Positions 25,701 through 39,667 of a stretch of DNA of 64,000 nt are shown here, one piece after another. The notes beneath the pieces were generated by a model that made no database searches, was not told the origin of the DNA, and saw only the letters and a program-made list of their open reading frames with translations. Source of the DNA: Pithys albifrons albifrons (lineage: Eukaryota; Chordata; Aves; Passeriformes; Thamnophilidae); assembly GCF_047495875.1 (NCBI RefSeq), contig NC_092471.1, positions 6,903,001 through 6,967,000 on the forward strand, written 5' to 3'. Both the position numbers and the translations under genes were made by a program. Within the stretch, counting starts at the first letter, position 1. Every line of letters starts with the position of its first letter.

Positions 25701-28700
25701 CCAGGCTGGCATTTCCAAGCTGCCCATGGCTTTTGCGGCCTCCAAGGATCCTCTCTGCTCAAGAGCTGCAATAGATCTGAGCTTCTGGACCAGGTTAAAC
25801 AGTTACCATCTTAAAAATTCAGTGGATGGGAACAGAAACCAAAGCTAACATTTCACTGTCAGTCATTTTCAAAGGACCCTCTCTAAGCATTGCAGCTCAG
25901 CCTTGTCTTGGGAAATCGTGACTCTGGGGTGTTGGGGTTTGTTGTCTGCCCTTGACCATTTCCTTCACTCTTCTGAAGGGCCCTTACATGCCACCACACA
26001 GCCTTAGGGATTGCCACCTCATCCCTGATCCACGTTTCTGAAGGTCAGTTTCCCCACAACCCGGGCAAGGAGGGATCATGCCAATTAAGAAGCTTACCAA
26101 AATCAGCACCTAGACCTAACCCACAAGGCTTTTCTGGATTTGTGTGCCTGTAATTTCAATAAAGGAGCTTCATCCATATGTGCACCTTCTCAGGATTTCA
26201 GTTTACCTTTATCTCTTTGATTCATCCTTAAAAATAGCCATAAAGGTTTGCACCACATTTCATCTTGTTTCTCAGAAGTGGCTTCCAATGACAAGGGATG
26301 CACCAGCTCCATTCTCAGGGATGGGCAGAGTGTGACTGAATGGATGGAGCTTGCACATCCCCATATCTACACTTGATGATACACCTAACATTGCTCCAAG
26401 GAGAGTCTCTGGGACCTGCCCTTTGAGCATACAAGCAGCAGCATTGTATTCTTGATGGATCCTGTTCAAGACATTTGCTTTGCTTCCTCCACTCTCACAA
26501 AAAGGATGCTATTTTCTACTTTATATCCCTTGGGAATTTCGGACAAAGTCTTAACCGCATCCTTGCGTGTAGACAACAGACAAAACTCCCTTCTGAGCCC
26601 AAATCTCTGTTCATTTCCTTCTTCCAGTGCCACATGCACATTTTGTCCTCCCTCAGTGTTGCAAGTACATGAGAAACTAAGCAGGAGCAAAACCAAATGG
26701 GCAACATGGGGCTCAGCAGGAGGGCTGAGAGCAGGTCTGACACTGTCTGATGTGGTCCCAGGAGAGCTGCAGCACTCAAGAGGCAACAGGGACACATGGA
26801 CAATGGTGATGGTTGCATCCATAAGTCAGCTTTGTGGCATTCCCAGGGCTGGGGCAGATGAAGGCACTCAGAGGGCACAAGAAGACCCCCAGATGATAAC
26901 TAATATCCACCAGAGATCCCTTTCCTCTCTCCTCTGCTCCTGCACAAATCCCTGCCCAAATGCCAAGTGTTCAGGTGTATTTTTCTACAAGAACTTTCTC
27001 ACTAAAGCTGGACTCAAAGAAAAGGTATAAGTGTCCCACATAGCCTGAGTCTCTGACACAGGCAGCTGCCTGCTCCTGGCACGGGGCCCTCAGGACAGGG
27101 TGTCATTACCCCAGAGCATGGTACTTGGCAGGGAATGTCCTGTTCCTCCAGAGGAGGAATAGAAGGATGTGGGTTTGAACAGCACCTCAGACACCTCCGT
27201 ACATAGCCAGGTGCTGCCCCATCGCACACAGCCCCAGCCCAGGGAAGCCCCTGCCTGCCCTGTGCTCACATGCCGCACCAGAGGCACAGTCAGGGGCTCA
27301 CCAGGAGCATGCCAGGGCAAGCTGGGAGAAAGTTCCACAGCATCAGGACTGTTTCCCATGCCCACACAGGGTGCTTCACAGATCCCAGCCCTGCTTCCAG
27401 CAGGAGATGTGTAAATGTTCACTAAGTGATGCCATATCCACATGGATATTGCTGCAACCAAGGTTGTGCACAACTTGGTCAAGCATCTCTCCAACCCAAA
27501 GCAAAGGGTTTTTTGACCCCCATGTGCCCTGGGCAGCTCCCAGCTCCCCACAGACAGAGTTCTCAGCTTCTCCCACAGACACAAACCACATCTGGAAACA
27601 GTCACAGATTTGCAATGCCAGGAGATTCACTCCACCCTGGGGAAGTTTGCAAACTGTGTAAGACCAGCTCTGAGGGCACACACCACTTCTGCCCCTTGCC
27701 AAATTCCTTTTAAGAAAAAATAAATTCACCTTTCAAAGCACCAGCAATAGCTTGGCAGTGCATCTAAAACCATCATTAATGGAGCCAAATGGTCCAGTCT
27801 CCTGAGCAGAAAAGTGCACAAGATATGGCAGAGGGCAGGATTCACCAGCCTTTGCGTTGTTTGCTTTGGGTTACACAGCAGAAAATCTCAGAAAGTTGGC
27901 AGTCATTGAGTACAGGAAGTAGTTTTAAACTCTAACAATGTAAAACAAATAATTTTCCAGAAATAAATAAAAGCAGGCTCAGTCACCCTCCAGGTGATGC
28001 AAACCCAGAGGTGCAACCAGCCCTTCCACCCATGCTGTTCTGCCATCAGAGGCTCCCCATCACCTGCCACATGTGCCGGAAGGAGTCACTTGTGCCAGAG
28101 CCGAGGGAAATCCCAAAGAGCCCATGGACTACTGCAAGGGGAAAGATTCCTCCAAAGCCTAAACTCCTGAAGCTGCTGGATCAGGTCACAGGAACTACTC
28201 AGCTGGGATAGGATGAAAGTGCAGCCCCACAGTCTGACCCCAGCACTGGTGAGTTTGGAGGGGCTGTTGCTCCAGCTCACTTACAAAATGGAGAGGAAAC
28301 CATTTACTTGACTTCCCTCCAACAAATCATTTTGGTTGAAACTTCTTCATGTCCACCAGCTTTCACCAGTGAACAAAACACAAAGTTTTCACCTGCCAAA
28401 GTGGGGGTGGGGAGTGAGGTGGGGTGTTTAATGCTAAAAGCCATTAATTCCTCCCTTCTTTGAGTTTCCCAGGGCAGGGAAGAGTTTGCTGGTGGAGAAG
28501 TGCATAAAATAAGTTCCCCACTGAACCAACCCAGATTTCTTCAACTAGAAGAAAGCCCCATTATGCCTAATTCATCTCAAGGTGGGTGTTTTCCACTCCA
28601 AAATCCATTGTGACAGCTGTGAACACCACAACCCACGCCAAGGTGGGCAGATAGACACCCCACATGAAAGAAACTTCCACCTGCAAAATCCACCCACTTG

Positions 28701-30129
28701 ATTGAGTGGAAATCTTCCCACAGACTACAGAAGATTCTGGATGAAGCTCTAGCTGCCAAGAACAGTTGGATTTGATTGTATTGTCACCTCCAAGCGCATC
28801 CATTGCTTTCATTAGTCATTTTTACTGAGTAGTGCTTCATCAAGCACACACATGTATGTTACTACCCATGACCTCCTGCCCATGTAGAAAGGAAATGGCA
28901 TTGTGGCTTGGGAAGTGCTTACACTGCAGGACATCCAGCTGAGTACACTGCAGTGTTCAGTGTGAGTTGCATAAGCCTAACATTTCTCAGTAAATACACT
29001 CTGCCAAGAGGAAAACAAAGCACAGCATCCAGTTTTTCAAATGGTCAGTGTGATGTGAGCCAATATGTATTATTGGATGTGCCATTAAACAGTCAAGCCT
29101 AAGCAATGATTTTGAGTTTCTACCTATAAAGGTAAAAAACTCTTTCAAACAGCAGTTTTGTGGCAAGAGCATCTTTCCACCATAGCACAGAAAGAGGCAG
29201 CTGGTGGACACTGGATTGCATAACTGCTGTACTTGAGAAAGTGCCTTTGCACATATAGCGTGCGGAGAACCCAAGTTGCTGGAAAAGCCTGCCTCAGTCA
29301 GACAAATCAGGCTTATAAACTCACCCCTTTTGGGGAGGAGGGAGTGCAGGGAGGGGGCTAATGGCTGCTTTATTGCATTAGTCAGTATCTTCATTAAAGC
29401 ACAGAAGAGTAACCGAGGGGAATGTGCATGTAGCGTGACTTCTTTGCTAGAACCCCACAAACCGCCAACTGGCAGCTCCCTGGCTCCCAGCCACCCAAAT
29501 CCAAGAGACCATCTGGCAACTGGTTCAGTTATCCCTCCCCAGTTAACAGATGTACACTAGATGGTGTGGGAACAGCATTTTGCAGAAGCAATTAGTTTAA
29601 TCCTCTGCTAAACAGTTTAAATTCCAAGCAATTTGGAGAACAAAAAAATAAAAGGAAAAGAAAATCCAAAAAACAAACCAAGTTACTTCCAATTCCAGTG
29701 AAAATAACTAATGAAAAGCCAATTTGGCTGATTTCACCACTAGATATATGCCCATGGGACTTACTTTTATTCCCAGCTCCATGTGCTACACCCCAGAAGT
29801 CCTCCAGATTTATTCAGAGGCTGCATCTGCATGGCCACCACTTGCATGGCTTTGCAATAGCTGCACCCACTGTCCCATAGCCAAAATCCAACTGGGTGGA
29901 GGTTGATCTCTGAAACACAGATCTGTCCTGACTTCAGCTCCTTGTCTGGCCTTGGGCAAATCATTTAACCTGGTTAAATCAATTTGCCTGGCACACACAC
30001 ACCTCCCTGTCTCCAGAAAATGAGGTAAATTATGTGGTCCTGCTACAGGGAGTAGTAAGGTGGAATCAATTAGGGTTTGCAAAGCACTTGGAGAGTCTTG
30101 AATAGAAGAAACCATAGAAATAGAGAACA

Positions 30130-30175
30130 TTCTTATTAATTACACTAACTGATTAATTATTATTAAATTAGGACA
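30130..30175. promoter_or_regulatory. AT-rich cluster of TAATTA/ATTA motifs, possible enhancer
   Basis: TTATTAATTACACTAACTG is followed by ATTAATTATTATTAAATTAG, giving several overlapping homeodomain-type cores in under 50 bp. It may simply be AT-rich sequence. Confidence 0.2.
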
Positions 30176-31810
30176 ATTTTGTTCTCTTGAGAGGAGAAAG
30201 ATATGTTTTCCAGCCATTTCTTTTGCTCACATCCTTAGAAGAGTGACTTTACAACTGCAGAAGACTGAATGAGGAGCTTAACCCAAATAAAATAAATTGC
30301 CAGTAATTTCTGGTATCCCCTATGCCATTATTGAACAATTTGCATTTGAATTGGGGTCTTTTCCATCACAATCCAGCTTCACCTGATCCTGCTCTATAAT
30401 CACCATCCCCATTTATGAAATCTCAGCATGTTGCCGCAGAAATTATGTCACAAATTCATCATTATGACTTCCCCAGCAGGAGCAATTGGAGCTGAAGATT
30501 GGCTGTAAAAGTTGCCTTTTCACCAGTCCTGCTTTAAAGATATTTTAATAATTTTTTTTAAGGTACAGAACTGAGATTAGCTACTATGGGGAATTAGATG
30601 AGCATGTCATGAATATCCCAGGGACACAAGATTACACCCATTGGTCAGGAGAACCATAAAATATGATCAAGAGACTTTACAGAGGATGATCTTTGAAATC
30701 AACTCCTAATCTCTGAGCGGTTTACATAAAACCAACTATTAGTTTAAAAAAAAAAGGTAATTCAAAATTCAAAAGTGAACCAGACTGATAATAGCGAAGT
30801 TACAGCTATTCCTGTCAGGAAGACTTATCTGTCGAGCCACTCCAAACACCACGGCTTACAGGTTTGCACACTCCTTTGATAACATGGTAATTAGTCAGGT
30901 ACCATGGCAAGAAACATTCAGAGAGTAAACTTTTGAGGTAAATAATTTATATTTAAATATTTCAGCCTCTTCCTGCTAGGCTACACTCCTCTTGCTGCTG
31001 CTTGTCAAAGGGTGGCATGTGTTCTATTTCCTAATGAGAGCCATCGAAGAACTCTGACAAAAACCTCAAAACAAAGACTATTTATGCTAAAAGCAATGCA
31101 CTTCCCAGAAATTGTCTTATTATCCCTCTTGATTATTGAAAACAAACAACATTGGAATAAACCCCTCTGTTTATCAGTGCTAAAACTGTGAAAATAATTC
31201 AGTGAAAAAACAGAGAGTGCAACATCCAGTTTGGGAACCACAGGCTGATGTGTTCACATCAGCTTAGGTCTTATCTGGATCCATTCTCACTTCCCCCCAG
31301 TCACCCATCCCTCCACATGGCTGAAGCCCTCCTGCTTCTCTGGGTTTTGGCAGCCAAGCCTGGGTGGTTTGAGAAGTGGCTGCTCCTGTGGCAGAAGAGA
31401 TCAAAGCTACCATGTGCTACGTCCTCACTGCATCAGCTATTAACTCAAACTGCCATCAATTCTCATTTGAGCTAACACAAACTATGGCAGCTGGAAAATT
31501 ACCCAGCCATAAATCACCACCGCTCAGTTGTCAACCATCAGTCCTCCCGTTGGATGCACAAAGTTCTCATCTTCTCCCCACCAGATTTCCACCTTTTCTA
31601 AATTAAAAACGAGCAAACTAGACAGCAGATATGTCCTGTATTTAGTTACAAGAAATCTCTTTGTAATGTTGTTGAGCAGTCTGGCAGGTTAATTAGTCCT
31701 TTGATGTATCCTAGACAGCAAGGTTTCCCTAGTAAGGGAGACCCCATCCAATTTTAAACCAACTGAAAACATTCAAGACTTTGCAGAAAAAAATTCTATT
31801 AAAAACAAAC

Positions 31811-31823
31811 AAAAAAAAAAAAA
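31811..31823. repeat. Poly-A run (13 nt)
   Basis: A short A run preceded by AAAC units in intergenic DNA. No attached element recognised. Confidence 0.85.
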
Positions 31824-32499
31824 GGCTGACACAGAGGCTCAGATCTCCCCATGTCCCCAGAAGAAGAGCAGCACAAGTAGTGAGCAACCAGCACACTTTA
31901 GGTAAAGAACACGAGTTACTTAGCACCAGTAAGTATGTTACACTGCAGTGCAGGCCTTCCACTTCCCAGCAGTGACAAGCAATAATTAATTAGTAGCAAA
32001 CACTCTAATGGGTATTTGATCCTTACTCCAGCAATTAGACTCTTTCAGCCAAGACGTCTGTCCCAGTGCGGCACAACTCATTAAGGGAAAGAGCAGGAGG
32101 AAACTTGGGAGCCATTCAGAGCTGGAATGAGAGGGAAGTAAAAGGGCAAACAGGCCTGGTTCTATGCACACTGTTGCAAAATCCCAATATGCTGGGTAAG
32201 GGAATCACCACTGGCACGTGATTTTTGTACACAGAGAGCTTGTTTCTGAAGCCCAGACACCTCTAGTCAGTATGCAAAGAGAACTGAATATAAAATGCAG
32301 GAATATCCTGAAAGATACCTGCATTGGACCAGGAAAGCACAGCTGGTCTTCCAAAGCGCATGCTGCAGCATCTGCCACTCAAAGAGGGAGTTGGAGATAA
32401 AAGCCACCCACCAGGTTTGATCCACAGGCCATGGACTTGTTCAGGGCCTCAAAGGGATCTTCGTTCAGGCTGTTTTGGGATTGAGTCAGAAATCTGGGA

Positions 32500-33240
32500 A
32501 GTAAAAGGCATCCTCCTCCCTACATCACCCAGTATAACACTGTCCTACAAGGCCTGCAGGAGTTCTCTGTGCCCACAGACACCCCAGTCAGCCCTTCCAC
32601 AAAGTCCCCCCAAAACCACAACATAGACACATTTCTCCCAGCCTCAGCACAGACTACAATGTGACAGGAGATAAACAGGACACATGCCCTGAAAGCACCT
32701 CCTGGGCAACCCCAGGCTGACACCAAGGGCAACATCCAGCCACTCCTGAGGGCAAACACTGCAACCATGGGACAGTGCCATCCTCCTACTTTTATACTCA
32801 AGGCACAGAAAAACCCAGCTGACAAGGGAAGCTGACAGAGCTTCATTGTCTGCTTTAAATTTTCCAATTTGGACACCACCATTAAACCACTTCAGTCTCT
32901 GTTAAGCACAGGACAAGCTGTCACCCCACCTCAAGGTCCTGCAGTACCAGCATCCTGAAGTTTTCCAGACATCATATATTTGCCAGCTCCTTGGGAGCTG
33001 GTTTGGAAAATCCCCAAGCTTGTTGTGACAGCAGCATTGCATCCTAAGGGACACCCAGCTGGGACACAGCACAGCTACCAGCCAGCCCAAAGACACTCTG
33101 TGCTCCAAGAGAGCCTCAGAAACCAACTTCCCCCTCCCAGATGACCACACAGCCCACTTCTGCCCAGAAAACCACCCCAAGGCACGGTCATCAGTTACTT
33201 CCACAAATACACCCTTTTTCCCCACGCTCTCCTCAGAGAG
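32500..33240. other. Strongly A/C-rich (plus strand) block
   Basis: The plus strand is extremely poor in G and T: A plus C make 47 of 60 bases at 32581-32640 and 48 of 60 at 33121-33180. Two neighbouring minus-strand frames of 120 and 107 codons (32520-32882, 32902-33225) are explained by this bias, since the T/G-rich minus strand yields few stops in some frames. No repeat unit is visible. Confidence 0.6.
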
Positions 33241-36200
33241 GGAAAGTTCAACAATAATGATTTGTTTAACTCACCTCTTGCTCTGCTGCTTGGAATTGAG
33301 GAAGAGCAGCCAACAGCCCAGAACACACAACCTTCCCCAAATCCAATCGTCCCCACACCTGAAAGCCCTAACAACTCTGGAAAATTCTAGGGTCTTATAG
33401 GCTTTGCTGCTTAATCACCCTCAGCTGCACAATCAACACCAGTTCACCCAATTCTTTGCTTTCCCGCTTTGGGGCTAGAGTCAGCACAGCTCCCCAGCCT
33501 GCCCTGCACAAGGCTGTCCACACAGCCCCCTGAGACACCTGCTAGAGTGTTTTACCTGCTTTCATTCTACTTCTGCTTCAGTTTCCCTAATTCCCACAGG
33601 ATTTCTTCTTCCCACAACACGAGCTCACCCTGCAGCGCACAGAGGATGATGGGCACTGTTTCACATAAAGCATCTGCCCTTCTCCCCCACTTCTTAACCA
33701 GAGCCTCCCCTGCTCGCACAGCCTCCAAAGGAGGTGTTTGGAGAGGACAGACAGGAGAAAGCTGGAAGCCAGCTGAGGCTGTGTGGAGCCCAAGGATTCA
33801 GTCACCTGTGACTCCCACTTCCCATCCACCCTGCTTCCAGAGGGATGCCTGGCCACACACAGCTATTTCACCTTGCTTGAACACTCCAGGACCCTGGGAA
33901 TGCTAACAGTGCTTCTCCTTCTGCTCACAGACCATCACCATTGAAAAACCCACAGGGTCTCTCCTGATGCTGCCTGGAAGCATCAGAAAAAAATCCACTT
34001 GCTGCATCTCACATGTTCATAGCAAACAGAGGACTGGCCAAGAAAGAGTAGCTGTAGCAGGCAGGAAGGAAATTATCCTAAGACACCCGGTGCCAGCAGC
34101 AGTAGGAAATTTGCTGGAAAAAGTACCCCAGGATAACCTGCAGGGAAAACGACACATTGGCCCCTTCCAATCTGATGGATTCTCTTAATCTGTGTTAAGT
34201 GTAACCTCGAGTGCATGTCCAGGGTGTACAAAGTGAGCACCTGGGAATGTAAAGGCATGAGCAGCATCTGCCGGATGAGCCAAACCAAGTGTTGCCACAG
34301 GTTTTGCAGAGTTCAGGAAAACCATTCTCTCTGCTATTGGCAGCACTTCCAAAGTGACAGCATTGCCCTGCAAACCGTTCCAAAATGCCCAGGTATCACT
34401 CACATCAGTATTGCAGAAAACCCACAACACAGGACTGTGGCAGTTACAGGGAGTTCAGGACAGTGGTGGGAGAAGCTCTCCAAGCAGAGGACGTGTCTTA
34501 ATGAGCAAACTAAGAGACAGGACACCCAGCTGCGAGCTGAACTCCCCAGCTCCCTTTTGCTGGCCAGGCTCCAGCCACAGTGCCCCAACGCTCCCACCTG
34601 CTGGGGTCTTTGTGAGCCATCAAGCTCCAGCTTTCCCTCTGCAATCATTCCTGCTCCCTTTCTAAAAAGTGAGGTTTCTTGACTGTGCCACTTTTTACCG
34701 GCAGTCCTCATCCTTTGGGATGAGTGTCTTTGAGGTGCTGACATCTCACTTGAGAGCTCCATCAGAGTCAGGGAGCATTAACTCTTGATCCGCCCACCAG
34801 CCATGCTCCAGGGATTTCCTGTACTGCCCTGCTCCAGAGAAGCTGCAGCCTCATCGAGAGCTCTGTTACATATGTCTCTTCTCTATTAATAGGGGGAGAT
34901 AAGAACATACAAATATAATTCACATCCCGTAGAGTCCAAAGGACTTTTGCCAGGGCTCCCAGGACTTTTCATCTACTGCAAAGCTTGTCAAGGAGCAGCA
35001 CAGGAGGGAAACAAAACCAGGAAATATGGGAGGCACATGTGCATGTCTGATTAACCCAACGTTTTATGATAAACAAAGCAGCTCAAGGGCCCTGTTCTCT
35101 CTGTCCCTGTAATAAATCTCCCAGTTTTACTGTTTTATGATGTCAAACATCTAAGAGCTTTCCCCGAGTTGCAAATAGAACATAAATTACCTTGGGTAAA
35201 CTCTGCAGACGCTAATGTTATCTATAAAAATCCCGGCACTAATAACTTCACAGAAAGTCTGAGAGCTCCCAGTTTGTACAAGCAAAGTTAATTAGTGTGT
35301 GCAGCCTGCAACTCGGAGGCACTGAGATTAGGAAGATGAAGTACCAAACTGAACTCCTGAACTGGAGCTACTTTGGATACCAAAATAGATGGTGACCCTG
35401 ACCCAAAGGTTTGGGTATAGGCTTGCAGCATCTCAACAGAACATGAAAGACTTCCATCCTGCTTTTATCCCAGCAAAGTCAAAGACATCCCACCCGGGTG
35501 CAAAGAAACCATACCAAGAAGGATCAACCATGTCTCCAGGAGAGTTGCATTGATGCTGATTACCTTAGGGAAAGCCTGGGCTGTTGTTAAGCCCTTTCCT
35601 ACCCAGTTTTTGCCATAAAAGTCTGTTCTCCAAAAGTAAATCACACTGTGGTCGTTAATTTGGCCTTGATGAAGAGGCTAAAAGTTTGATCTCTTCTCAT
35701 ATACAGGCGTCTCTTCTCAGACACCTGAAGCAAGGGCTGTACCCTCTGGGATCTGTTCTGGGCTCAGTGCCTGCAGCAGTGCACTGGAGAGCTCTGGGAA
35801 ATGAGGTCAGACACTCTTTTTCACGTTTCTGGCAAAAGTTGCTCTGCTCAGGGCAAAGTGGTGTTCCCAGGCATGAAAGAGAAAGGGAAAATTGAGGCCA
35901 CAGAACCCAAAGCCACCCACACTTTCCAGAACATCTTTTCTAAAAATAATGCTTAGTGCACACAGTTCATATTTAATAAAAAATAGGAATACTGAAATAA
36001 CTCAATTCCATAATATGAGTTTAGCAGACACTGTTTTTAAGATTTAAATCTAAGGTCAGCTGAATTAAAGTTAGAGTTGCAGCTTCATCTCTCCCTTCTT
36101 AAGCCTGGAAGCACCAGCAGTTGTTGTGTAGAAATGCACTGATTTCAGTCCTTTTTGCAAGTGAAAATGCGAAGTGACATCACAGTCATCAGAGGAACAG

Positions 36201-39200
36201 CAACACCCCCGTGCTGAATTTCACTGCTCCATTTCCATTAGTTTCAGTGATACAGCTCATGGGAATGGGACTGGACAGCTGAATGTCTGGGGTAAGTCTA
36301 TAGAGGACACCACACATGCAACAATTACCCTTTCTTACATTTTCCAACCAACATGCCCTAACTTTCCCCATTCACTTCAGCAGTTATTGGCTTGGGTTGC
36401 AATTCTTACAATGCAAAACACCTAATATTCTTTTTTTTTATGTGTGTCTGATTTTCACTGCTGCATATCAGGTGGTGAATGTTGTTAAAGATCTCACAGA
36501 TCCCAAAAGAGATCCCATGTCTAACACTAGCATTTAACTGTAGGCAAATTTGGTTTAGATTTCCTCTCCCCCTGTCCTTTGCAACAGATCTCTGTAAACA
36601 TTTGAGGTATCAGCATAGCAGGCTTGATTTGGAGATAAATTTTAAATGTGAACTTGGAATGTGTTTTTAAACAAGCGTGACTGGTATAAGGAATGTCAAG
36701 TAAGCCACTGAAGACAAGTTTAGTGCTGTTCATCAAACACCCTTCTACCACAACTAGTCACGCATGTGCCACGTGTTCCCAGCTGCCCCAGAGCAGGACC
36801 ATTCACAGTCCTCAAGGTGACTCACACAGGTGTGGGTGTGGATCCCACATCCACACAGCACCAGCCTCCCCTCCTCGCTGTACATCTGCATGTTCCTGGC
36901 ATTTCCATTCAGGAATGATGATGAGGCTGTATCTGTTCAACACTGCTCAAGCAAGTGGAATGAAATGTAAAACACCAGCACTGAAATCCCTCCTGCCTTT
37001 GAGGTTCTGTTGTAACTTGTCAAGTTTCCCTTAAAATATGACAAACATGACATTCTACAAAGTCTGCTGGATTTGCGTGGTTATTACCAGAGAGGCTCAC
37101 ACAGATGTTTTACCTCACCTATTACTGGAAGCATCACAAAACTGCAATGTAGATGTCTATACACACACTTCAGAAAAGTTAAAACTTAGCCCATTATTTT
37201 CCTTTTTAAAGAGGGCAGGAAGGCTCAAGTATCTGCAACAGGATAGGGAATGCTTTCTTAAGCCTGTGCTCATGACAGAAGATGAATAATGGTTATTTCC
37301 ATGTGACAGCTATTACTCATAAATTAATATAAAGCAGATTAGATATCAAGGCACCAGTTACTGGTAATCCAAGTACTGAGAATATTCACGCCCCCATAAT
37401 GACCATTAAATCTTCAAAACCCATCACTGACTCAACAGAATGGACAAGACCTTTACCCATAGCTGAAAACCTCCCAAAGAGTGCTGAGAATCACTGGAAA
37501 ATCACATTATTACAGCCCATTCTGCACTCTAATAAAATTAAAACTCAGAAGTTTGCTCACTACTTCCTGGCTAGGGTTTACACCACCTTTAAACTGATAT
37601 ATGCTCAGAACAATTTGTATTTAACTTACAGCCTGGGGGCTTTCTTCATAAGCACAAAACAAAGAGACAGTTGGCAGGTTTTCCTTGGTCAAAAAAAGGG
37701 GGCTAGAAAACAATGCTGGACAGTGAATTATGCCAGATTTACATAAATATTGCACACACAAAAGTTTTCTGGTAACAGTTTGAGAACAACCGATTTTACT
37801 CCATGGCTTTGGCTCCGTACTGGCAAGTTTCAGAAAACTCTTTAACTTACTTTCTACTTTTTAGCTCACTAGTAGTCACAGTAAAAGCACCATAAATACA
37901 ATTTTACAACCCATTTTACTTTGCCTCTAGTGAAATGCATATTTATTAATCTGGTGAAATTTCCTGCTGGGAGTTTATGGCAACTGTAGCTCCAATTCTC
38001 TCATGAATTCATTTCCCTTTGAACATGTAAAATTTAAAAGTAGCTTCATGCAACAATTTATTTAAGTATTCAATAAAATCTCCTCAAACTTTAAACAGAT
38101 TTATTAGGAATGACCTTTATTAACACAGCAGCACCAATTTCAAGAGCATGAAACCTTTAACAGAGTGAATGGTGCTCTCGAACCAGCTGATAACCAACTG
38201 CAAGTTGATTTCTCTAATGGCAATTCTGTTTTCCACCCCGGGAGGGAACAAAAGGGAAATGGGATTTTGTTGGTAGGAGGGGAAAATACTTGCGAGGCTG
38301 AGCTGCCATCAAGAGCACATCTGAAATTCACTGGAAATTATCTTTACTGCACCAGCTCCTTCTGGTACACCAGTGCTTGGTTCTCGTCATTAAATTGCCT
38401 AAAGCCCCATTTTCATGCCACAGGCACTGTTCAGGCTTGGTACTCATCCCAGCTGAGCCAGGTGTTCTGTCCCAACAGTTCAGTAACCTGGAAGGAATAA
38501 CTACACACAGATGAGACTTGAAATCTTCATGCCAAAGATTACATCTTGGAAAGGATATAAAACATTTAACTACAATTACCTGGTATTTATATGACTATGA
38601 AGAGATACAGAGTCATTTGGGGTCTTCTTAAATTGCAAGCTTAGATGGTGAAAAGCAGCTTCCAGCAGTTAATGTTTCCATATGCCAGTTAATAAGCTTC
38701 GCGCATCTCACCCATTAATCCGAGTGAACATCTCCCTAACTCATCTCCAACAGCCACTGGAATTCCATGTCTGCAGTGCCTCTCTGCTTAGCTTCAAGTG
38801 CAATTCAAGATTTTGGGAAGCCTCTTTAAAACCTTGACATTCCTGAGAGAAGAATCTTTGCAATTTTAAAGCTGAAGAGGCTATTAAAATACTCCATCTC
38901 ATGTAATCCAGCATTTAAGCACAAGCTCTGCAAGAAAAAGGCTTCCCCTTTATGAAACACCCATTCCCCAGGCCCACTGGATTCACAGGTAAACCTTCCA
39001 AGAAGCTGCATCAATCTTCACAGGATGAAGAATAAGGAGATGGATGTTTCAGATGGCTAAAGAAGGAAAAAGGGTTTGATCTTTGATAAAAAGTAATGAT
39101 TTGCCAAGCAAAACATATTTTGGGGAAAGCAGAATACGCACAGAGCTGAGGCACAAGTTCAAAAGCCCCTGCCCATCCAACAGCCACAGATTCATGTGAC

Positions 39201-39349
39201 CCACTAGTCCCTCTGCTTGCACAATCTGGAGCCAAAACCACAGTCAAACTACTTATAAACCACGTACAACTTGAAAACTATCAACTGGTCAAACTACCAT
39301 GACCTGTGTCCAAGCAGTGAGGGCCTAATTAACAAAAAAGGAAATGAGT
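33241..39349. other. Intergenic sequence downstream of TM9SF2, no gene recognised
   Basis: Unique sequence, GC-richer up to about 34.8 kb, then AT-rich towards the TM9SF2 3' end. A TAATTAG word near 35,290 sits in sequence of enhancer-like texture. No exon, tRNA or interspersed repeat recognised. Confidence 0.65.
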
Positions 39350-39367
39350 CAGCCAGAGTTGTGCAGT

Positions 39368-39373
39368 TTTATT
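39368..39373 (-). promoter_or_regulatory. TM9SF2: Distal polyadenylation signal AATAAA of TM9SF2
   Basis: TTTATT on the plus strand reads AATAAA on the gene strand, about 535 nt after the stop codon. It is followed on the gene strand by a U-rich downstream element. It is the most likely main 3' end. Confidence 0.7.
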
Positions 39374-39661
39374 TGAACAAAAAACCAGTGTCGATATTTT
39401 TAATAAAGTCTACCTTACACTAAATGCATGTACATTTGTAAGAAGATACCTAGTTGTAAAGAAGGTGCAGGATAATATATACAATCATAGTTAAGTTAAA
39501 AAAATTCACATTTTACATAGATTTACTTGACAGTCCTATGCTTTAATGGTATATAAATGGTAACCAAAAGAGGTAACAAAAAAACCTCCCAAATCACAAG
39601 AAAATTCAGCTGGAGGACTGTATAATGTACTCATTTTTCAGATAAACGAGTTCACAGAATT

Positions 39662-39667
39662 TTTATT
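39662..39667 (-). promoter_or_regulatory. TM9SF2: Possible proximal polyadenylation signal AATAAA of TM9SF2
   Basis: A second AATAAA on the gene strand lies about 240 nt after the stop codon, embedded in AAATAAAA. It could give a shorter 3' UTR. AATAAA is frequent by chance in AT-rich sequence, so use of this site is only a possibility. Confidence 0.35.

Larger units (their letters stand above)
20431..32500. other. Intergenic sequence, no gene recognised
   Basis: Long unique stretch with alternating AT-rich (22.2-22.8, 30.1-31.1 kb) and C/A-rich (26.4-28.3 kb) parts. Open frames at 23077-23604, 26452-27030 and 27090-27605 are long but motif-free and overlap other open frames on the opposite strand, which argues for chance. 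No clear CR1, LTR or RNA gene was recognised. Confidence 0.65.

Noticed and set aside
26452..27605. Cluster of long overlapping open frames on both strands (up to 192 codons)
   Set aside because: Frames occur on both strands over the same bases, which argues for stop-poor composition; no motifs.
28400..28432. G-rich run considered as a G-quadruplex
   Set aside because: Only three separate runs of three or more G; a fourth is missing.
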